The position numbers were made by a program, and so were the translations under genes. From NCBI GenBank assembly GCA_038251425.1, contig JBBSBI010000007.1:1-64000 (forward strand): 64,000 nt of DNA. Reading direction: 5' to 3'. The notes beneath the pieces are model-generated. The model was not told the origin of the DNA, made no database searches, and saw only the letters and a program-made list of their open reading frames with translations. The stretch is from JBBRRP01 sp038251425 (GTDB taxonomy: Bacteria; Myxococcota_A; Polyangia; Polyangiales; Polyangiaceae). Of this stretch, positions 41,960-50,373 are shown piece after piece; position 1 is the stretch's first letter; the number at the start of each line of letters is the position of its first letter.

Positions 41960-42982
41960 ATGAGCGGTATGAACCCTATTCTCTCTATCCAAGCACTCGG
42001 CTTCCCCTGGAAGACACAGGACCCATTCCTGTTCTGCGTCTATCACCTCGATGCTTATCCTGAAGGCAACGAGCAGATGGGTCCGAACGCTTCGCTCAAG
42101 GGTCGTGAGCTTGGGATGGATTTTGATTCGAGGAATGCCTGGCGCATGTACCACGGCCAAGAGATCCCTGGCTTTCCTTCGCATCCGCACCGTGGCTTTG
42201 AGACAATCACCATCACGCGCCGGGGTTATATCGACCACGCGGATTCACTCGGTGCAACCGCTCGCTTTGGGCAGGGTGACACGCAGTGGATGACGGCGGG
42301 GCGCGGCATCGTGCATTCGGAGATGTTTCCGTTGCGCGAACGCGACGCACCGAATCCATTGGAGTTGTTCCAAATTTGGCTGAATCTACCGGCTGCGAGT
42401 AAGATGGTGGAGCCGCATTTCACCATGCTGTGGGATACGCAGATCCCTACGTGTCACGTGCAGGATGCTGACGGGCGAACAGCTGAATTGCGCATCGTGG
42501 CAGGTCAGTTTGGCTCCGCTATCGCACCACCACCGCCTCCCAATTCTTGGGCAGCACGCCCTGAATCGGATCTAGCGATTTGGACTCTGAAGCTCGCGCC
42601 CCACGCGCGGCTTGAGTTGCCAGCGGCGCAGCTCGGCACGCGTCGCACGCTCTATTTCTTTCGCGGAGCGAACCTTAAAATTGGCAGTGAAGCGCTCACC
42701 TCCCACGCGGCTGTCGAGGTGCGGGCCGAAGTGCTCCTCGAACTCGAAAATGGCAGCGAAGTGAGCGAGCTGCTCGTCCTCCAGGCGCGCCCTATCGGTG
42801 AACCCGTCGCCCAGCAGGGCCCTTTCGTGATGAACACACAGGCTGAAATCCGCGAAGCTTTTTCAGATTATCAGCGCACCCAATTTGGCGGTTGGCCTTG
42901 GAAAAGCGTGGCCCCCGTGCACCCGCGCGAGCAGGCGCGTTTTGCCAAACACGCGGATGGAAAGCTTGAAGAGCCCGGCTGA
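41960..42982 (+). CDS. Pirin-family cupin protein
   Basis: 340 residues from ATG 41960 (GAGGATGAAG upstream). Two cupin domains. The first has the pirin metal site: FPSHPHRGFETITI near residue 75, GDTQWMTAGRGIVHSEMFP near 108, and LELFQIWLNLPAASKMVEP. The second domain (residues about 200-285) is more divergent: ELPAAQLGTRRTLYFFRGANLKIG. Pirins bind iron; some are quercetinases and some bind regulators. It is divergent from mgtA. Its last bases lie nine bases from the end of the convergent DUF1552 gene. Role here unknown. Confidence 0.88.
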   Translation: MSGMNPILSIQALGFPWKTQDPFLFCVYHLDAYPEGNEQMGPNASLKGRELGMDFDSRNAWRMYHGQEIPGFPSHPHRGFETITITRRGYIDHADSLGATARFGQGDTQWMTAGRGIVHSEMFPLRERDAPNPLELFQIWLNLPAASKMVEPHFTMLWDTQIPTCHVQDADGRTAELRIVAGQFGSAIAPPPPPNSWAARPESDLAIWTLKLAPHARLELPAAQLGTRRTLYFFRGANLKIGSEALTSHAAVEVRAEVLLELENGSEVSELLVLQARPIGEPVAQQGPFVMNTQAEIREAFSDYQRTQFGGWPWKSVAPVHPREQARFAKHADGKLEEPG

Positions 42983-42991
42983 AAGCGAGCG

Positions 42992-44407
42992 CTACGCCAG
43001 CGAGATGGGGCTGCCGCTGTTGAGATTCGCATCACCGATTGACGCCTGATTGATGCCAAACACCTCAAGGATGCTGCGCAACCCGAGGTTGTGTGCTTGA
43101 CCTTGGTAATCTATCTCACGGCCCGGACGCACTTTGCCCCCCGCGCGGCCAGCCGTCATGCACAAGATGTTCTCATGTGAGTGCTGTTCGGCGTTGCTGA
43201 GCTCCGTGATCATCAACACGAGCGTGTTGTCGAGCAGAGTGCCACCGCCCTCGGTGGTGTTCTTCAGGCGGGTGACGAACTTAGCCATCTCGCCCATGAT
43301 GTAGTTGTCTACTTTTACCGTGTCCGTGGCGAGTGGGCCGCCGTGTTCCAGCGTGTGATGGTCATCTTTGGCTCCCAACCAGGTGAATGGCAAGCCGCTC
43401 TGAGCGGAGCACAGCATCTGAATGGACGACACCCGTGACAGATCGCACACGAGCGATTGGTAGAGGAGCTCGTACTGCTGATCCATGATGGTCGGGATTT
43501 CCTGGGATGCAGCGTCGATGTTGGGTGCCATGCAACCCACGCCAGGGACTGGCGAGATTGAGCCTCCGCCGCCAACGGGCGGTATTGTTCCTCCTGTCAT
43601 CGTTGTCGGGATGCGCATCTCGATGGAACGCAGCGACTCCAAATGCTCGTTGAGCTTTGCCTGTTCATCGGGGCCGGCTGCCGCTTTGATGGCAGCCACT
43701 TCGGTGAGCAGCCGATCCAAAATACTGCGCTTTCGCCCGGAATTATCGAGCATCGCCGGCGGGAGCGGTGCCGTCATCGTCCCGGTGGGACCAGGCGTTG
43801 GTGCTGGGGCGGGCGCTCCATTGCCAAACAAACGACTGAACATGGTTGCCGGCGAATCCACTCCAGGCTGGGCAAGCCCTCCCTTGACGATCAAACGGCG
43901 CTGATCGATCTGAGCGCCGAAGTCCGAAAACACACCGAACTGCAACGACGGAAACTTCACGCCGCCCCCAATCACTCCGGCAATCGTCTGATCGATGGTG
44001 TCGGTCTTAGCCCATTGCGCAATACCGGCTCCTCCCTCCGCAATTCCCGGAACATCTTTGATCGAGGAATCACCCGTGAGCAAACCGCGCATGCCCGCGC
44101 CATGGGGCTCATTGCTTTTTGCCCACATTCCTTGAGCGGCGTTGTTGTTCATGCCCTTGATCGTCAAGAGCTCGGACTGGAGCGGCGCGAACGGCTTCAA
44201 CGCCGCATCGAACGTAAAATTCCCATATTGGGCATCCGTCACCGGATAATACACTCCGCCCGGGAAAAACAGCACCACGAGGCGCGTGGGAAACTGTGCC
44301 GCTTGTGCTTCCACAAAGCTTGCACGAAATACGGAACTCGCGAGAAAGCTAGCTCCGCCCAGCCCCAGTATCAGCTCACGACGCTTAAGGAGTGATTTCG
44401 ACAACAT
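42992..44407 (-). CDS. DUF1552 secreted protein
   Basis: 471 residues from ATG 44407. The N-terminus is a twin-Arg-like or Sec signal (SLLKRRELILGLGGASFLASSVFRA). DUF1552 features follow: RLVVLFFPGGVYYP, LLTIKGMNNNAAQGMWAKSNEPHGAGMRGLLTG, SILDRLLTEVAAIKA...LNEHLESLRSIEMRI, and GLPFTWLGAKDDHHTLEHGG with DNTLVLMITELSNAEQHSHENI. The domain is related to sulfatase/alkaline-phosphatase-like DUF1501 proteins. It is the second gene of a pair with the DUF1592 protein upstream, 36 bases away. The pair is widespread in myxobacteria and planctomycetes, with unknown function. Confidence 0.88.
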   Translation of the reverse strand: MLSKSLLKRRELILGLGGASFLASSVFRASFVEAQAAQFPTRLVVLFFPGGVYYPVTDAQYGNFTFDAALKPFAPLQSELLTIKGMNNNAAQGMWAKSNEPHGAGMRGLLTGDSSIKDVPGIAEGGAGIAQWAKTDTIDQTIAGVIGGGVKFPSLQFGVFSDFGAQIDQRRLIVKGGLAQPGVDSPATMFSRLFGNGAPAPAPTPGPTGTMTAPLPPAMLDNSGRKRSILDRLLTEVAAIKAAAGPDEQAKLNEHLESLRSIEMRIPTTMTGGTIPPVGGGGSISPVPGVGCMAPNIDAASQEIPTIMDQQYELLYQSLVCDLSRVSSIQMLCSAQSGLPFTWLGAKDDHHTLEHGGPLATDTVKVDNYIMGEMAKFVTRLKNTTEGGGTLLDNTLVLMITELSNAEQHSHENILCMTAGRAGGKVRPGREIDYQGQAHNLGLRSILEVFGINQASIGDANLNSGSPISLA

Positions 44408-44443
44408 GATGGGTGGTTCCTCTCAATTTTCCTGATGGGGAGC

Positions 44444-46231
44444 TTAGAGCTCGGACCGGTACGGGTAAGATTCGGCTCGCACCAATCCGACCAGCAATTC
44501 GCGCAGATCCGAAGTGGGGCTCGCTGTCATTTTTGCGGACATCGCTTCAAGTACTCGCTTATCGCCGAGGTACTTCGGATAATCCGCGCTCGCGGGGTCG
44601 CTTGGCTCCGCGATATTGGCTCGGCCGACGCCCCAGCGGAAGGACTCACGCGCCACGCAATCCTTCAACACCTGGCTGTTGGCGATTTTTTGCACGAACG
44701 CTGTGGCATTGGCAAACGGCCCATCCACTTCAGGAGAAACGTTCACGATCTCACCCGTTGCATCCACCGGTTTGCCGTTTTCAGATGTTCGGTACACCCC
44801 GATGCCGTCGTAGTTTTCAAACCCGAGCCCCAAGGGATCGAGCTCCTTATGGCAGCTCGCACACACCGGATTCTGCGAGTGCGCAGCGAACCGTTCACGG
44901 GTGGTGAGAGCGGTTGATGGCTCGGGATCTTTAGGCACGAAGCCGGGCGGCGGCGGCGCAAGCGGACGACACAAGATCTGAGTACGCAGGATCTTGCCGC
45001 GACGAATCGGAAAAGAATCGATCGCCTTGGCATTCGCAGCGAGGAAGGCGGCCGAGGTCAAGATCCCCATGCGTTGACCCGCAGGAAGATCCATCCGTTT
45101 CCAGTCTGCGGGAGCACTAACGACCCCGTAGTGCGCGGCGGTTGCCGGATTCAGAATTGACCAATTCGCCGTAAAGAGCGTGGTTAAGCTGCCGCCCTCT
45201 TTGGCAAACACCTCATCCACGAAACGGTTGGATTCTTCGATGATCGCGCCCTGAAGCGCCAGATCGTAGGTTGGGAAAAACGCAGGGTCTTTCCTCACGT
45301 TGGGCAAGGTGCTGATAGCTGTCCACTGCGTCACAAAGCCACGCAACCAGGTGGGTGTTCGACTTGAGCTGTAAAGCCGACGCACCTGCGCTTCGCGCTC
45401 ATCGGGTGTTCCCAATAGGTTGGAACCGGCCGCAGAAAGGAGCTCCGGGTCCGGCATCGTGCCCGTCACGAGGTAGGAAATCTGAGTCGCGAGCTCGTGC
45501 GACGTGAGCTCACGCCCAAGTCCTGAACCCACACCGATTTCTGTCTTGTATAGGAAATAGGGTGACTGCAGTAGTGTCTCAACAACAGCGCCCACACCTT
45601 GCGCATAATCGGTGCGCCCGCGCTCATCTTGGAAGATCTTGGAGTACGCCGTTACCTCTTCACTCGTGAGCGGCCTCCGGAATGCCCTCGCTCCAAAGCT
45701 CGTGATGAACGATGCTGCACAAGTCGCCCCCGCTGCCGTGTCGGTGCACGGAGCCAGACTAGCTGCGCTGGCTGAAACTTGGGCTGCCAGCTTCTCGGCG
45801 GCCGCAGCGTACTGCTCAGCAAAAACGAGAGGAACGGTCAGCGCGGCAGCGATATTCTTGTAACCCAGGTTGCGCGGATCTGGCTCGAATTTGCTTGCCG
45901 TGCCGGGTGCTTGCAACAGGTCCTGAACGGTGGCGTCGTATTCGTCGTTGCTCAGCCTGCGCACGGCGACTGGCCCGAGCGGACCACTTGCGGGAAGCGC
46001 CACACCCGGTGTCGTGCTGGCCCCGGGTGGAAGCGGCGTACTCGGCACAACTTCCGGTAGCGTGCTTGCAGGTGGTGTGGTGGCGCCCGGCCCAGGCGTC
46101 CCGAGCGGATTTCCAGTCCCGGAGCGTCCGCCGCCAACCACGGAGTTACTGCAAGCTGCTACCCCGACCACAGTGAGCGCCAGAGTTCCCGAAAATCTTA
46201 AAAGTCCCAGAAAACGCATCCTGATCCTCAT
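44444..46231 (-). CDS. DUF1587/1595/1592/1588/1585 lipoprotein with c-type heme motif
   Basis: 595 residues from ATG 46231; ATG four codons later also possible. Lipobox VAAC near residue 27 and a Gly/Pro/Thr linker. Domains in order: DUF1587 (VRRLSNDEYDATVQDLL, about 95), DUF1595 (FITSFGARAFRRPLTSEEV), DUF1592 (LLQSPYFLYKTEIG, HELATQISYLVTGTMPD), DUF1588 (GILTSAAFLAANAKAIDSFPIRRG...), with CASCHKELDPLGLGFENYD near residue 455, and DUF1585 at the end. CxxCH can carry covalent heme, so a periplasmic or surface redox role is plausible. It pairs with the DUF1552 protein. Confidence 0.88.
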   Translation of the reverse strand: MRIRMRFLGLLRFSGTLALTVVGVAACSNSVVGGGRSGTGNPLGTPGPGATTPPASTLPEVVPSTPLPPGASTTPGVALPASGPLGPVAVRRLSNDEYDATVQDLLQAPGTASKFEPDPRNLGYKNIAAALTVPLVFAEQYAAAAEKLAAQVSASAASLAPCTDTAAGATCAASFITSFGARAFRRPLTSEEVTAYSKIFQDERGRTDYAQGVGAVVETLLQSPYFLYKTEIGVGSGLGRELTSHELATQISYLVTGTMPDPELLSAAGSNLLGTPDEREAQVRRLYSSSRTPTWLRGFVTQWTAISTLPNVRKDPAFFPTYDLALQGAIIEESNRFVDEVFAKEGGSLTTLFTANWSILNPATAAHYGVVSAPADWKRMDLPAGQRMGILTSAAFLAANAKAIDSFPIRRGKILRTQILCRPLAPPPPGFVPKDPEPSTALTTRERFAAHSQNPVCASCHKELDPLGLGFENYDGIGVYRTSENGKPVDATGEIVNVSPEVDGPFANATAFVQKIANSQVLKDCVARESFRWGVGRANIAEPSDPASADYPKYLGDKRVLEAMSAKMTASPTSDLRELLVGLVRAESYPYRSEL

Positions 46232-46670
46232 TTCCTAGGCTAAAACTAGCAGACAAGACCAGTAGGATACGGTCAACTTGACGTGCTAATGCTAGCACTA
46301 ATCAATCATAATAGTGGCTGCAATATAATTATTTGCTGCTGATTCAAGCGAGGTAGCGACCCGAGCGTGGCTCCAGTCGGGTCCGCGGGCAGCCCCCTGC
46401 AACAGATCGCTCGGCACTACACATACAGGTTCACTCTTCGAATGCGAAGGCACACTGTGCGTTCAAATCGGGTCCACAGTTCGTGTTTCCGCACGAAGTC
46501 TGAGGTGAGTCCAGATGCGATACCGATGGGCATGTGTGTGCCAGAAATTTGGCGGAGTTAGCAGTCGACCGTTGAGAGTGCTATCAAAGCGCAATCCGAG
46601 CCGTGCGAATGCGCGAGACTCCTGGCGAGTCCCATGCGCGGACTTTATACTCATTGGTAGAGAGGTGCCA
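46232..46670. other. Non-coding region upstream of the DUF1592 gene and the unknown pair
   Basis: These 439 bases separate divergent genes. About 46260-46340 is distinctly AT-rich and should hold promoters for one or both sides; TTGACC occurs on the minus strand (46275-46270) ahead of the DUF1592 gene. The inverted repeat at 46283-46298 lies in it. Several open frames cross the rest, but none has a convincing start and family pattern. Confidence 0.5.
46283..46298. promoter_or_regulatory. Inverted repeat in the AT-rich promoter region
   Basis: Arms GTGCTA and TAGCAC with a four-base spacer, within AT-rich DNA 52 bases upstream of the DUF1592 gene start. A candidate operator; not tied to a known regulator. 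Confidence 0.35.
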
Positions 46671-47315
46671 ATGTCACGCATAACACCAAGCTCCGAAGTT
46701 GATCTGGATCTAAGTGGCAACGTTCGAGATTTCTTTGGCAACGCCTTGGAAACAGCTCTCGTGGAAGCCGACGTGAAAACGAGCGACGCCGCCAAATCCT
46801 ACTTGATCGCGATGATGGCGGATTTTGCCGATCCTCGCTGCGCACTCGAAACGAGCTTCGACGAACCTTTTACTTTTGCGCTGGAGCGCGCACTTGCATC
46901 GCAAGCTGCTGACCGCTTTGACCAGCTCCGACGCTTTGGGGATTCGGTCTTGTATGCGAGTAGCTTCTTCTCGGCGCATCTCACGCGTCGCGGGGTGCAC
47001 ATCGGCTACGTGAAGGCTTTGGGCGCTCGCGCTTACCTGAGCGCGGCAGGTGCTTTTTTGCCGGCGCCCGTTTTTGTTGACTCGCGGAACAGCGGCGGGA
47101 CCGATACGCTTTTCGTCGAACTCGCCAGCAAATTCGGCTCGTTCGTTGTGACTCTTGAACGAGTTGCTGAACGGGTGCTGTGCGCGAGCTCACTCTCTAA
47201 TCGAGCCACCCTCGAACTCTATGAGCGCTGGCTTCGCTCGGGTTCGAATGTGATCGCGGAAGATTTGATGCGTCGCGGCCTTTCGCCTCAGCGAGGCGAC
47301 AGGTCTGTGCATTGA
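46671..47315 (+). CDS. Conserved unknown protein, first of a gene pair
   Basis: 214 residues from ATG 46671, chosen over an upstream frame extension because AGAGG lies six bases before it and the extension has no domain character. The sequence is mostly helical and soluble: NVRDFFGNALETALVEADVKTSDAAKSYLIAMMADFA, RRFGDSVLYASSFFSAHLTRRGV, and YVKALGARAYLSAAGAF. There is no signal peptide, membrane segment or enzyme motif. I have the impression of a deltaproteobacterial family with this pattern but know no function. The next gene starts one base after its stop. Confidence 0.7.
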   Translation: MSRITPSSEVDLDLSGNVRDFFGNALETALVEADVKTSDAAKSYLIAMMADFADPRCALETSFDEPFTFALERALASQAADRFDQLRRFGDSVLYASSFFSAHLTRRGVHIGYVKALGARAYLSAAGAFLPAPVFVDSRNSGGTDTLFVELASKFGSFVVTLERVAERVLCASSLSNRATLELYERWLRSGSNVIAEDLMRRGLSPQRGDRSVH

Positions 47316-47316
47316 G

Positions 47317-47898
47317 ATGAGCTCGCACGAAGTCTTGGCGCAAATCCAGTTCAGACTCCAAAGCTATTACGGCCTGGAGCAGGGGCCGGACGTGCGCGAG
47401 TACGTGCGTTTCGAGGGCCAGCGTGAGACGCTCTTTGTGCGTGAGGGTGAAGATGCTCTTGAAGTTAGCCTTGTATTGCCAAACCTCAGCGACGCCGGCC
47501 TCACGCACCGTGATCTGCACAGCGACTCGGGTCTTCAGTTCATCGAGGGAGTGAGCCATTTCCTCTACATTGTGGAACGTGCTCGCACTGAGCTGCCGGT
47601 GACACAGCTTGAGCTAGAGTTACAGGCGGAAGTCGACAAGTTCGTCTTCCTCTCGCTCGCTCAGCCTGAATCTGGGCGCGGTTCGAAACGCCTGTGCCGG
47701 CACCTGTATGAACAGGTTCAGTATCTCCACCCTGCAGGAAGCGAGCTAGGTGATCGCTACCGAACGGCGAATTCGCTAGCCGCACGCTTCGTTGCCCGTC
47801 TGGCCGCCGATCTGGAGTGCGAGCCCATCAAACGGCAGCTGCGGCACTTCTACCGGTCCGGACAAACCGAGAAGCTGTCGATCGCTCGCGCTGCTTGA
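47317..47898 (+). CDS. Conserved unknown protein, second of a gene pair
   Basis: 193 residues from ATG 47317, one base after the stop of its partner. Soluble, no signal peptide. Visible blocks are VLAQIQFRLQSYYGLEQGPDVREYV, ETLFVREGEDALEVSLVLP, GLQFIEGVSHFLYIVERARTELPVTQLELELQAEVDKFVF, and a helical C-terminus with GDRYRTANSLAARFVARL. The tight spacing implies that both proteins act together. I recognise no named domain. Confidence 0.7.
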   Translation: MSSHEVLAQIQFRLQSYYGLEQGPDVREYVRFEGQRETLFVREGEDALEVSLVLPNLSDAGLTHRDLHSDSGLQFIEGVSHFLYIVERARTELPVTQLELELQAEVDKFVFLSLAQPESGRGSKRLCRHLYEQVQYLHPAGSELGDRYRTANSLAARFVARLAADLECEPIKRQLRHFYRSGQTEKLSIARAA

Positions 47899-47963
47899 AA
47901 TCAAGTGCAGCCTGGGCATGCTGCAAAATCGCCGCAGCCCAGACCACTCAAGATTTGCCGTGA

Positions 47964-48818
47964 TTATTTGGTAGCGGGCTTGGCCACTGCGGCCGTGGCC
48001 GGAACAGCCGGCTTAGCTGGAGCTGCTGCTGCAGCTTTCGACTTCTCAGTCGGCGCAGCCGCTGTTTTCGCCTTCTCCGAAGCGGGTGTTGCGGGAGTTG
48101 CCGCTGCGGTCTTGGACTTCTCCGCGGGCTTCTCGCTCGTCTTAGCGACTGGCTCGCCCTTGGGCGCAGGCGCCACGGGAGACGGACGGGATCCGACATC
48201 ATCCGAGATACGAGCAGCGCGGAACCAAGCTTGCTCAACAGGCTTGATGAGCTTCGCTATCGCCGTCCACTCTTTGTCGCGGACCCGGGCGAGCTTGGCT
48301 TGAGCTTGCTGCACTTCGCCGAGCGCTTTCACCAGGGCACCATCCGTGCCCTCCTTCGTCAGCGCAACCAGCGCCTCTTTCTTACTCTCGAAAACCGTGC
48401 GCGCTTCCTTGCGCTCGCCGTCAACCTTTTCAAGCGCCGCAAGCACCTTAGCCAGACGGTCCCCAGTCACTCCTGCTTTCTCAAGAGCAGCCTGACGGCT
48501 CGGTGTATCTTTATCCTCGTCGGCTTCCTGGCGTTCCTTTTTCTTGGCCACGGCGGAAGCCGATTTCTCAGCGGGCGAGGACTTCGCCTGCTTGTTGGCG
48601 GACTCGGAAGCTCCCTTGGCCATCGCAGGCTTGCTCTCGACGGCAACTGCAGGCTTCGCAGCCACAGACTTCGCAGCTACAGGCTTTCCCTCTGGAGCAA
48701 CCGCAGGCTTTGCTGCCACGGGCTTGTTCTCAACGGCAAACGCTGTTGCCGCAACGCCGAGCGCCAAGCTGCTTGCGAGTGCCGACGTTACAACCAAACT
48801 CATCCATTGCTTTTTCAT
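47964..48818 (-). CDS. Secreted Ala/Lys/Pro-rich protein with coiled-coil core
   Basis: 284 residues from ATG 48818 (AGGAG upstream); the frame extends 59 codons upstream without support. A signal peptide (LVVTSALASSLALGVAATAFA) is followed by a low-complexity region of VAAKPAV(A) and KPVAAK units to about residue 75, a charged helical core (KERQEADEDKDTP..., LAKVLAALEKVDGERKEARTVFESKKEALVALTKEG), and a second Ala/Lys/Pro-rich tail (EKSKTAAATPATPASEKAK). The low-complexity ends look like envelope or wall-spanning linkers. Function unknown. Confidence 0.72.
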   Translation of the reverse strand: MKKQWMSLVVTSALASSLALGVAATAFAVENKPVAAKPAVAPEGKPVAAKSVAAKPAVAVESKPAMAKGASESANKQAKSSPAEKSASAVAKKKERQEADEDKDTPSRQAALEKAGVTGDRLAKVLAALEKVDGERKEARTVFESKKEALVALTKEGTDGALVKALGEVQQAQAKLARVRDKEWTAIAKLIKPVEQAWFRAARISDDVGSRPSPVAPAPKGEPVAKTSEKPAEKSKTAAATPATPASEKAKTAAAPTEKSKAAAAAPAKPAVPATAAVAKPATK

Positions 48819-48918
48819 ATTTAGACTCCTAAGCGTGGAACACCTCCACACAAGAGGTGCGTCTTCGGTCGAGCTCTTACAGTGAGACTCGACTCGCGGG
48901 CGGGAGCCTAAGTCGCGA

Positions 48919-50304
48919 CTAATCCAAACGCAACAGCGTGCGTTCCAACAACAAATCGCGTGAAATTCGGCCAGGCGTGAGGCCCCGCCCGGCAAAATCT
49001 GCTGGGCTCAGGCCACTTTGCGCGAGTTCTTCGAGCGGCGCCAAAAAAACACCCTCATCCTGATTCTTGGAATTTTGGCGGCCCCGACGCGCCAGGCCCC
49101 CTGCGGCAATTTTCAACAGATCGGCCGCAATTGCGTGGCCTTGGAGAGCTCCGACCTTTGCTGAAAGCCCATGCTCAACCAGAAGGGCGCGCGCGCTGGA
49201 GATGTCTCGAAACGAGAACTGGTCAAGGTAACGCTTCGCATCGGCTACCGACTCCGCGTCTGCCAAAACTCCAAGCCAGAGCGCCGATGAAGCACCCGCG
49301 AGCGCGATCGGGAGCGAATCGCACGGACGGAGCTCAAGCGTGCTCTTGAGTCGAGCTTCTGGAAAGAGCGTGTTCAGGTGCAATCGCCAATCCGCCAGGG
49401 TGGCTCGCTGCCCTTTGTATCCGTTCTTGAGAAAATCCCGGAAGGACTGGCCGGTGTTCGCGATCACCTCAGCTTCACGTTTGATGAGAAACATTCCGGC
49501 ATCGAGTGCCCACTCCACGTAGTCGCCGTAGGAGAGCTTGTCTTTAGACCACAGGTGCCCCAGCAACCCTGAGCGGCGCGGATCCATTTTCAGCCAAACT
49601 TGCCCGCGCAGGCTCTTATGCCCAGTGAATTCCCCTTCTCGAAAGGGCGAGTTCGCGAGAAGCGCGTTCGCTAAGGGGGCCATCTTGAGCCCAACCAGAA
49701 GCTTGTCCATGGCGTCACTCTCATCGCAGTAGTCGAGATTGAGCTGAACCGTGGCAGTACGCCGCATCATATCCAGAGCACCACTGCCTTGCCCGGGCAG
49801 ATAGGCTTTCATGACGGAGTAGCGGGCCTTCGGAACCCAGGGCAGATCAGCTTGCTTCGCAAACGGGTGAAAGCCTGTGTTTAACCAAGACACCCCAAAG
49901 CGCTCCGATATTTCGGCGACTTCGCGCAGGTGCTGGCTGAGCTCCGCTTGAACTTGGTGCAAGTCAGCAAGCGGCGACCCGCTAAACTCCAATTGACCAC
50001 CTGGCTCGAGCGTTACCGCAGCATCCTCCTTGGTGAGAGCAATGATCGGTCCGTCTTCATACTCTCGGCTTGGCTCCCACCCGCGCTCTTCAATGAGGCG
50101 ATGAAAAATCGCCAGCAGGCTGTCCTGGCCCTCGTACTGGAGCGCACGGCACTCGGTCCCCTGAACGCCAAACCGCTCCATCTCCAATCCGACACGAAAT
50201 TGCTCACGCGGCTTCTGCGCAAGTAGAAACGGTTGAAGGAGCTCTTCAGCGTCTTCAATCGGACGATCCAGCGCGGCGGAGGATTGGGGGGAGGTCGAAA
50301 TCAT
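48919..50304 (-). CDS. gshA: Glutamate--cysteine ligase (plant/alphaproteobacterial GCS2 type)
   Basis: 461 residues from ATG 50304. It makes gamma-glutamylcysteine, the first step to glutathione. Family motifs: REQFRVGLEMERFGV, AVTLEPGGQLEFSGSPL (glutamate/ATP pocket), LNTGFHPFAKQADLPWVPKARYSVM, RRTATVQLNLDYCDESDAM, and LKSTLELRPCDSLP. This places it in the GCS2 branch shared by plants and many proteobacteria rather than the E. coli GshA branch. It is transcribed in the direction of the MoxR/VWA operon, 69 bases after its last gene; co-transcription is possible but not shown. No gshB is in the window. Confidence 0.93.
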   Translation of the reverse strand: MISTSPQSSAALDRPIEDAEELLQPFLLAQKPREQFRVGLEMERFGVQGTECRALQYEGQDSLLAIFHRLIEERGWEPSREYEDGPIIALTKEDAAVTLEPGGQLEFSGSPLADLHQVQAELSQHLREVAEISERFGVSWLNTGFHPFAKQADLPWVPKARYSVMKAYLPGQGSGALDMMRRTATVQLNLDYCDESDAMDKLLVGLKMAPLANALLANSPFREGEFTGHKSLRGQVWLKMDPRRSGLLGHLWSKDKLSYGDYVEWALDAGMFLIKREAEVIANTGQSFRDFLKNGYKGQRATLADWRLHLNTLFPEARLKSTLELRPCDSLPIALAGASSALWLGVLADAESVADAKRYLDQFSFRDISSARALLVEHGLSAKVGALQGHAIAADLLKIAAGGLARRGRQNSKNQDEGVFLAPLEELAQSGLSPADFAGRGLTPGRISRDLLLERTLLRLD

Positions 50305-50373
50305 AAGGCGGCACTCGCTATAGGGCGCACGCCTGGCGCTGTCACGGGCACGCTCTTCTTCATGCCCTGGGCT

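Noticed and set aside
41723..42238. Minus-strand frame spanning the mgtA-pirin gap
   Set aside because: It overlaps both genes out of frame and shows no family pattern.
46440..46560. Short minus-strand frame with SCGNTNCGPDLNAQCAFAFEE-like Cys pattern
   Set aside because: Resembles the end of a Cys-rich lipoprotein, but it has no start, a stop close upstream and no wider similarity; could be chance.
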